Source: Clostridia bacterium
GTDB taxonomy: Bacteria > Bacillota > Clostridia > TANB77 > CAG-465
Length of the DNA stretch: 64,000 nucleotides
Direction: 5' to 3'
Assembly (NCBI GenBank): GCA_017534305.1
Contig: JAFWCU010000001.1
Coordinates: 186,001-250,000 of the forward strand
The position numbers and the translations under genes were made by a program. Below the pieces are notes generated by a model. It saw only the letters and a list, made by a program, of their open reading frames with translations, was not told the origin of the DNA and searched no databases. Positions 60,294-64,000 of the stretch are shown piece by piece. The first letter of the stretch is position 1. Every line of letters begins with the position of its first letter.

Positions 60294-63200
60294 ATGGAAA
60301 AGAATAAGAATAAAAGTTTGAAGTTTTTAACTCTTTTTATAGCCTTTCTAATTATCACTATAGTGAATAATTGTAATAAAGAACTTTATGCTGAAGGTAC
60401 TCGTGATTTAGCCGCGACACCAGATAGCAATGGAGTTTGGAGCTATAATAAGGGGTATAGACCATTTTTTGATTGTTGTAGTAAGACAACTGCCGGTATT
60501 AAAAGAGAGCAAGAATTATATGTTTATGCCAAAAAAGGTGAGACAATTCTTTTTGGAAGCTCTGTATACAATACAGTGTCAACTTTAAATGACGGCCATG
60601 AAGTTGTTGTTATACTACCTAATGGTAGAAGAGAAAATTTTGATATTACAAATGGTGGCGTTGGTAATATTAATACTCAAGTTAAGGAATTAAATGGTCC
60701 AAATTATGGAGATAAAACTGAAGGATATGATCCTTTATCTATCTATATTGATGGTACAGAACATCAAGAAGGTATATACACATTTAAGTTTAGCTCAAGA
60801 AACTATAGAGAGATTCAATATTATTCTTTCCTTAAAAATGTTGATGATAGTGTATTGAATCCAGCAAATGCAACTGGTCAAATTGCCTCTCTAGATATTA
60901 CTGTTATTACTGAAGAAAATGGTGTTTACACTGAACATCCAGGTAGAACATGGGCAGATTATCTTACTTTAAATACTGGTATAAACCAAAGCCCAAACCT
61001 ATATTCTGAAGTTTATGTATTAACAACTGATGGATATATTTATGAAGTTGATTTAAATGGTACAGATCCATATGGATTTATTTTCTTTGCTACAAATAGA
61101 GGTCTAATTGATACTTCTAATAATACTTCTTTATATATGTCTGTATTTGCAAAGAATAATGAGTGTTCAAATCCTACATATACAAAATTTGGTGAAGTAG
61201 TACCAGTTCAATTCCATAGACCTAATGCATCAAATACTAAATATGATAAAACGTATAAAATATTCTTTAATAATCCTTCAGCGGATTTACCACAATATAT
61301 AAAACCTAAAGCATATGAACCTGGTTCTATTACTAATATCTATTTTAGAGGTATAAATTCAACTGAAGGACTTGGAAGAGTCGGAGAAGGTGGATATTTC
61401 CACTTCCATGTTGAAAATGCAACATCTTACGAATTAAAATTAGATTTTGATGATATGACTGCTGCTAAAAAAGACGATCAAGGTAATTATGTTTTAGATG
61501 AAGAAGGACATAAAATACAAGAGAGAATTCAGGCTGTAGATAGATTAAATAGAAAAATATTTACTGATCCTGATGGAAATGAAGTTGCATTTAATAAGTA
61601 TGAATTAAAAAATTTACCAAATCCTGAAGATTATACACCTGTATACATTGGTGGCGTAGTATACTTAAGAAACTCATGTACAGATGGAGAAAATAATGTT
61701 TACTGGGATGGACGTGATGGAAATGGTCATTACTTACCAGAAGGCAAGTATGGTGGTGAAGATTCAAAATTTAAATTAACTGTTACACCAAAAGCTGGTG
61801 AGTATCACTTTGTAATGCTAGACGTTGAAAATAACGTTAATGGTACAAAGATTAAAATGATTGGAGATATATACGATTCTAACGAGGATCTAGTTGAAAT
61901 TAGTGATGAAGTTAGAAGTACAGTTTATTACAATAATAATAACCCTGAATTATTACTAAAAGGTCAACAAGAGAAAAAGCCTAGTGCTAGACCATATTGT
62001 TCACCAGATCATGATAAAACAACAGATGGTGTTGTAACTTTAGGTAGAGTTGGTGCTTCTCCTTATGTTGGAAATCTTGGAGATTCAAACCTAATGGATC
62101 TTTGGACATATATTAAAAGACAAACAGATGATTTGGATATTGCAACTCTTGCAGAATTCACTTTAGTTGCACAACCTGAACCTGATCCTGATGATCCGGA
62201 TTATCCTAATTATCCTCCTTCTGTAAAAGGTACTATAACTGGTAAGGTATTTTTTGATTCACAAGATGATGGCGGATCAATGAATTTATCTGAAGGAGAT
62301 TATGCATTAGATGAAGTAGAAGTTAAACTATATATGTTTACTTTAGATCCAGATACCGGAGATTTTGTTGAAGAAGAATTATATACTACAACAACTGATG
62401 CTCTGGGAGATTACTATTTTGCAAATTTGGATTTAAATGATGAAAATTCATATTATGAGGTTAGAGTATCAAGCCCAAATAGTTACGCTCACTGTACTAC
62501 AGATAATCAAACAATTTCTAATATAAAAATTTTATATGATAAAGATAATCCTGATGATATTAGTCAATTAGATATTAAAAATGATGATGTTGGATTTTGC
62601 TGGTCAGTAAAAACTATAACATTAAATAAACAATGGCTTCTTACTGATGTGCTTCCTAAGAAAATAAGAATTAATGTTTTGGCTTTTGATAATCAAGGAC
62701 GTCATATACTTCAAGATGATGGCCAAGGTAATCTTCAACCAGTATATGATGTATTAGGAGTTGAAGTTACTGCAGCAAATGGTTGGGTAACATCTCTACA
62801 TTTAAATGAAAAAGATACAGATGGTAATTATATTACATATTATCCTGAGTATGAAGAAGTTCTTACTGTAGATGGCCTAGGAAATGAAGTATGGTTAACA
62901 GCAAATGAAGCAGGTTACGATTATGATATAGTACCTCCTTTAAATGATGTTACTCCTATTACTTCAAAGATAGCATATAATATTGTTAATAGAAAAAGAT
63001 GTATTGAGGTAGAAAAAGTTCTAGATAGACGTGTAGATAAAGATGAAGGCGAAACATTCTCATTTAAACTAATTGATAATACTGATTCTACAGAAGAAAT
63101 AGTTACTATTAACATACCAAAAGGTGAATATAAAGAATCTATAATTATTTATGATGTAGTAAGTGATCATAACTATACTATAAAAGAAGTAAATATTCCT

Positions 63201-63857
63201 GGTGAATATGATTTTGATCCAGATAATAGTTATATGATAGTAAATGACGTTGATCAATCAACACCTACACTAAATAATGAAGAATATCAATTTTCTTTTG
63301 AATATGAATCTTCAAACAAATACAAAATATGTTTCCATAACGATTATAAAAGATCTAATTTAATAGTATCTAAAACTGTTTTAGGTAACAAGGGCGATAC
63401 TACAAAAGATTTTGAATATACTTTTAATTTTAATACTGCTGAATCATTTACTGGTATTAAAACATTAAAAGATGGTACAAATACAGAAGTTACAATTAAA
63501 AATAATTCTAAATTTACACTAAAAGATGGTGAAATGATTGTAATACAAAACCTTCCATATCACTATACATATAGTGTTGAAGAAGGCGACTACACATCAT
63601 TAGATGGTTATACAACAACTGTAAATGATGTTGAATCAAATAGATATGAAGGTGTAGTTGAGCTTGATGATCAAACGTTAGAGTTTAAAAACACACTAGA
63701 CGCAGACTCTCTTTTAGGAGTTGAGACCGAAGAAACTCACTCATTTAAGATAGTTTATGTTTTAGTAATGTTTTTAACTATATATTTAATATTATTTGTT
63801 AGAAAAGCAAAGCGAAAAGAATTTGCTAAAGAAACAGATAATAATTTTAAAAGATAG
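60294..63857 (+). CDS. Large secreted surface protein with SdrD-B/Cna-B-type domains
   Basis: 1187 residues. A signal peptide (FLTLFIAFLIITIVNN, about 10-33) leads to an about 600-residue N-terminal region without clear family, likely the exposed binding part. Residues about 640-760 are a SdrD-B-like domain (GTITGKVFFDSQDDGG through YYFANLDLN). Two Cna-B/DUF7601-like segments follow (about 900-1015 and 1020-1135: RCIEVEKVL and RSNLIVSKTVLGNKGDTTKDF). The C-terminus is a membrane helix (IVYVLVMFLTIYLILFVRK, about 1151-1169) with a basic tail, but no LPxTG-like motif precedes it. It lies between a pseudo-signal-peptidase gene and another secreted protein, so a pilus or fibre tip/shaft role is likely. 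Confidence 0.85.
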   Translation: MEKNKNKSLKFLTLFIAFLIITIVNNCNKELYAEGTRDLAATPDSNGVWSYNKGYRPFFDCCSKTTAGIKREQELYVYAKKGETILFGSSVYNTVSTLNDGHEVVVILPNGRRENFDITNGGVGNINTQVKELNGPNYGDKTEGYDPLSIYIDGTEHQEGIYTFKFSSRNYREIQYYSFLKNVDDSVLNPANATGQIASLDITVITEENGVYTEHPGRTWADYLTLNTGINQSPNLYSEVYVLTTDGYIYEVDLNGTDPYGFIFFATNRGLIDTSNNTSLYMSVFAKNNECSNPTYTKFGEVVPVQFHRPNASNTKYDKTYKIFFNNPSADLPQYIKPKAYEPGSITNIYFRGINSTEGLGRVGEGGYFHFHVENATSYELKLDFDDMTAAKKDDQGNYVLDEEGHKIQERIQAVDRLNRKIFTDPDGNEVAFNKYELKNLPNPEDYTPVYIGGVVYLRNSCTDGENNVYWDGRDGNGHYLPEGKYGGEDSKFKLTVTPKAGEYHFVMLDVENNVNGTKIKMIGDIYDSNEDLVEISDEVRSTVYYNNNNPELLLKGQQEKKPSARPYCSPDHDKTTDGVVTLGRVGASPYVGNLGDSNLMDLWTYIKRQTDDLDIATLAEFTLVAQPEPDPDDPDYPNYPPSVKGTITGKVFFDSQDDGGSMNLSEGDYALDEVEVKLYMFTLDPDTGDFVEEELYTTTTDALGDYYFANLDLNDENSYYEVRVSSPNSYAHCTTDNQTISNIKILYDKDNPDDISQLDIKNDDVGFCWSVKTITLNKQWLLTDVLPKKIRINVLAFDNQGRHILQDDGQGNLQPVYDVLGVEVTAANGWVTSLHLNEKDTDGNYITYYPEYEEVLTVDGLGNEVWLTANEAGYDYDIVPPLNDVTPITSKIAYNIVNRKRCIEVEKVLDRRVDKDEGETFSFKLIDNTDSTEEIVTINIPKGEYKESIIIYDVVSDHNYTIKEVNIPGEYDFDPDNSYMIVNDVDQSTPTLNNEEYQFSFEYESSNKYKICFHNDYKRSNLIVSKTVLGNKGDTTKDFEYTFNFNTAESFTGIKTLKDGTNTEVTIKNNSKFTLKDGEMIVIQNLPYHYTYSVEEGDYTSLDGYTTTVNDVESNRYEGVVELDDQTLEFKNTLDADSLLGVETEETHSFKIVYVLVMFLTIYLILFVRKAKRKEFAKETDNNFKR

Positions 63858-63872
63858 GGGAAGAGGTAAATT

Positions 63873-64000
63873 ATGAAAAAGATATTTATGACATTAACTG
63901 TTATGCTTTTAGGAATTGTTATGATGCTAGCACCTAATGCATATGCGGTAAGTAATCCAGAAAATTTAACTCCAGCTACTGGAACAATTACTTTTGATAA
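63873..64000 (+). CDS. Secreted protein, 3' end outside the window (probable fibre subunit)
   Basis: An open frame from ATG 63873 (GAGG upstream, 15 bases after the previous stop) runs off the window after 42 codons. It begins with a signal peptide ending in NAYA and continues with SNPENLTPATGTITFD. It is the next gene of the surface-protein group and may be the major pilin. The family cannot be told from this length. Confidence 0.7.
   Translation, partial: MKKIFMTLTVMLLGIVMMLAPNAYAVSNPENLTPATGTITFD

Overview
The window is an AT-rich, densely coded stretch of a Gram-positive, Clostridia-like (Bacillota) chromosome. The evidence is strong AGGAGG-type ribosome binding sites, short hairpin-plus-T-tract terminators after most genes, TTGACA/TATAAT promoters, and typical Firmicute genes: whiA, rny, ymdB, rlmH, recD2, a SpoVT-like regulator, polA without proofreading residues, a CPBP fusion ABC exporter, and dockerin and Cna-B surface proteins. 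The dockerin modules and large adhesin-like proteins suggest an anaerobe living on polymers or mucosa, perhaps a gut clostridium. No species can be named from the sequence alone. No rRNA, tRNA, CRISPR array, transposase or prophage was seen.

Layout. 1-4.8 kb: the 3' part of a very large multi-domain Cna-B surface protein. 4.8-6.4 kb: hisS behind a leader peptide with three consecutive His codons and an attenuator. 6.5-11.4 kb: a translationally coupled TetR / acyltransferase / GT8 / GT8-acyltransferase fusion set, probably glycolipid or envelope synthesis, then a hydrolase. 11.5-16.7 kb: recJ, a Rel enzyme whose (p)ppGpp hydrolase centre has been lost, an MBL-fold hydrolase and ung. 16.9-25.4 kb: queA, an ABC exporter with a fused CPBP domain, tgt, cardiolipin synthase, rsgA and a histidine phosphatase. 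25.4-30.3 kb: an orphan reverse-strand gene, recD2, a SpoVT-like regulator, and a helical protein with a lysine-rich tail. 30.5-33.5 kb: a VTC-type polyphosphate polymerase, a DUF4956 membrane protein and a Cthe_2159-like beta-helix protein. 33.6-36.2 kb: ABC-F and patatin.

36.2-36.5 kb holds an apparently structured non-coding RNA with its own promoter and terminator. 36.6-40.3 kb: an RsiV-like membrane protein, an SdpR/SdpI-like pair, and a tandem duplication of a whole promoter-gene-terminator unit. 40.5-44.2 kb: rny, two unknown small genes and ymdB (TTG start). 44.2-46.8 kb, reverse strand: murA-walJ-rlmH. 46.9-49.7 kb: a possible small reverse-strand gene with an AUA start, rpmE, prmC, whiA and a membrane protein. 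49.9-56.1 kb: hemW, polA, a lytic transglycosylase, yebC and a membrane-anchored, degenerate nuclease-like protein. 56.3-59.2 kb: two secreted dockerin proteins and a Xer-type recombinase. 59.4-64 kb: the start of what looks like a pilus or surface-fibre operon: a 55-residue protein, a signal peptidase homologue lacking its catalytic lysine, a 1187-residue surface protein, and the beginning of a further secreted protein.

The best candidates for something new are the GT8/acyltransferase gene set, the pilus-like operon with the pseudo-signal peptidase, the hisS attenuator, the hydrolase-dead Rel enzyme, and the unassigned RNA at 36.28-36.53 kb. All functional names rest on motifs read by eye; no database search was possible.
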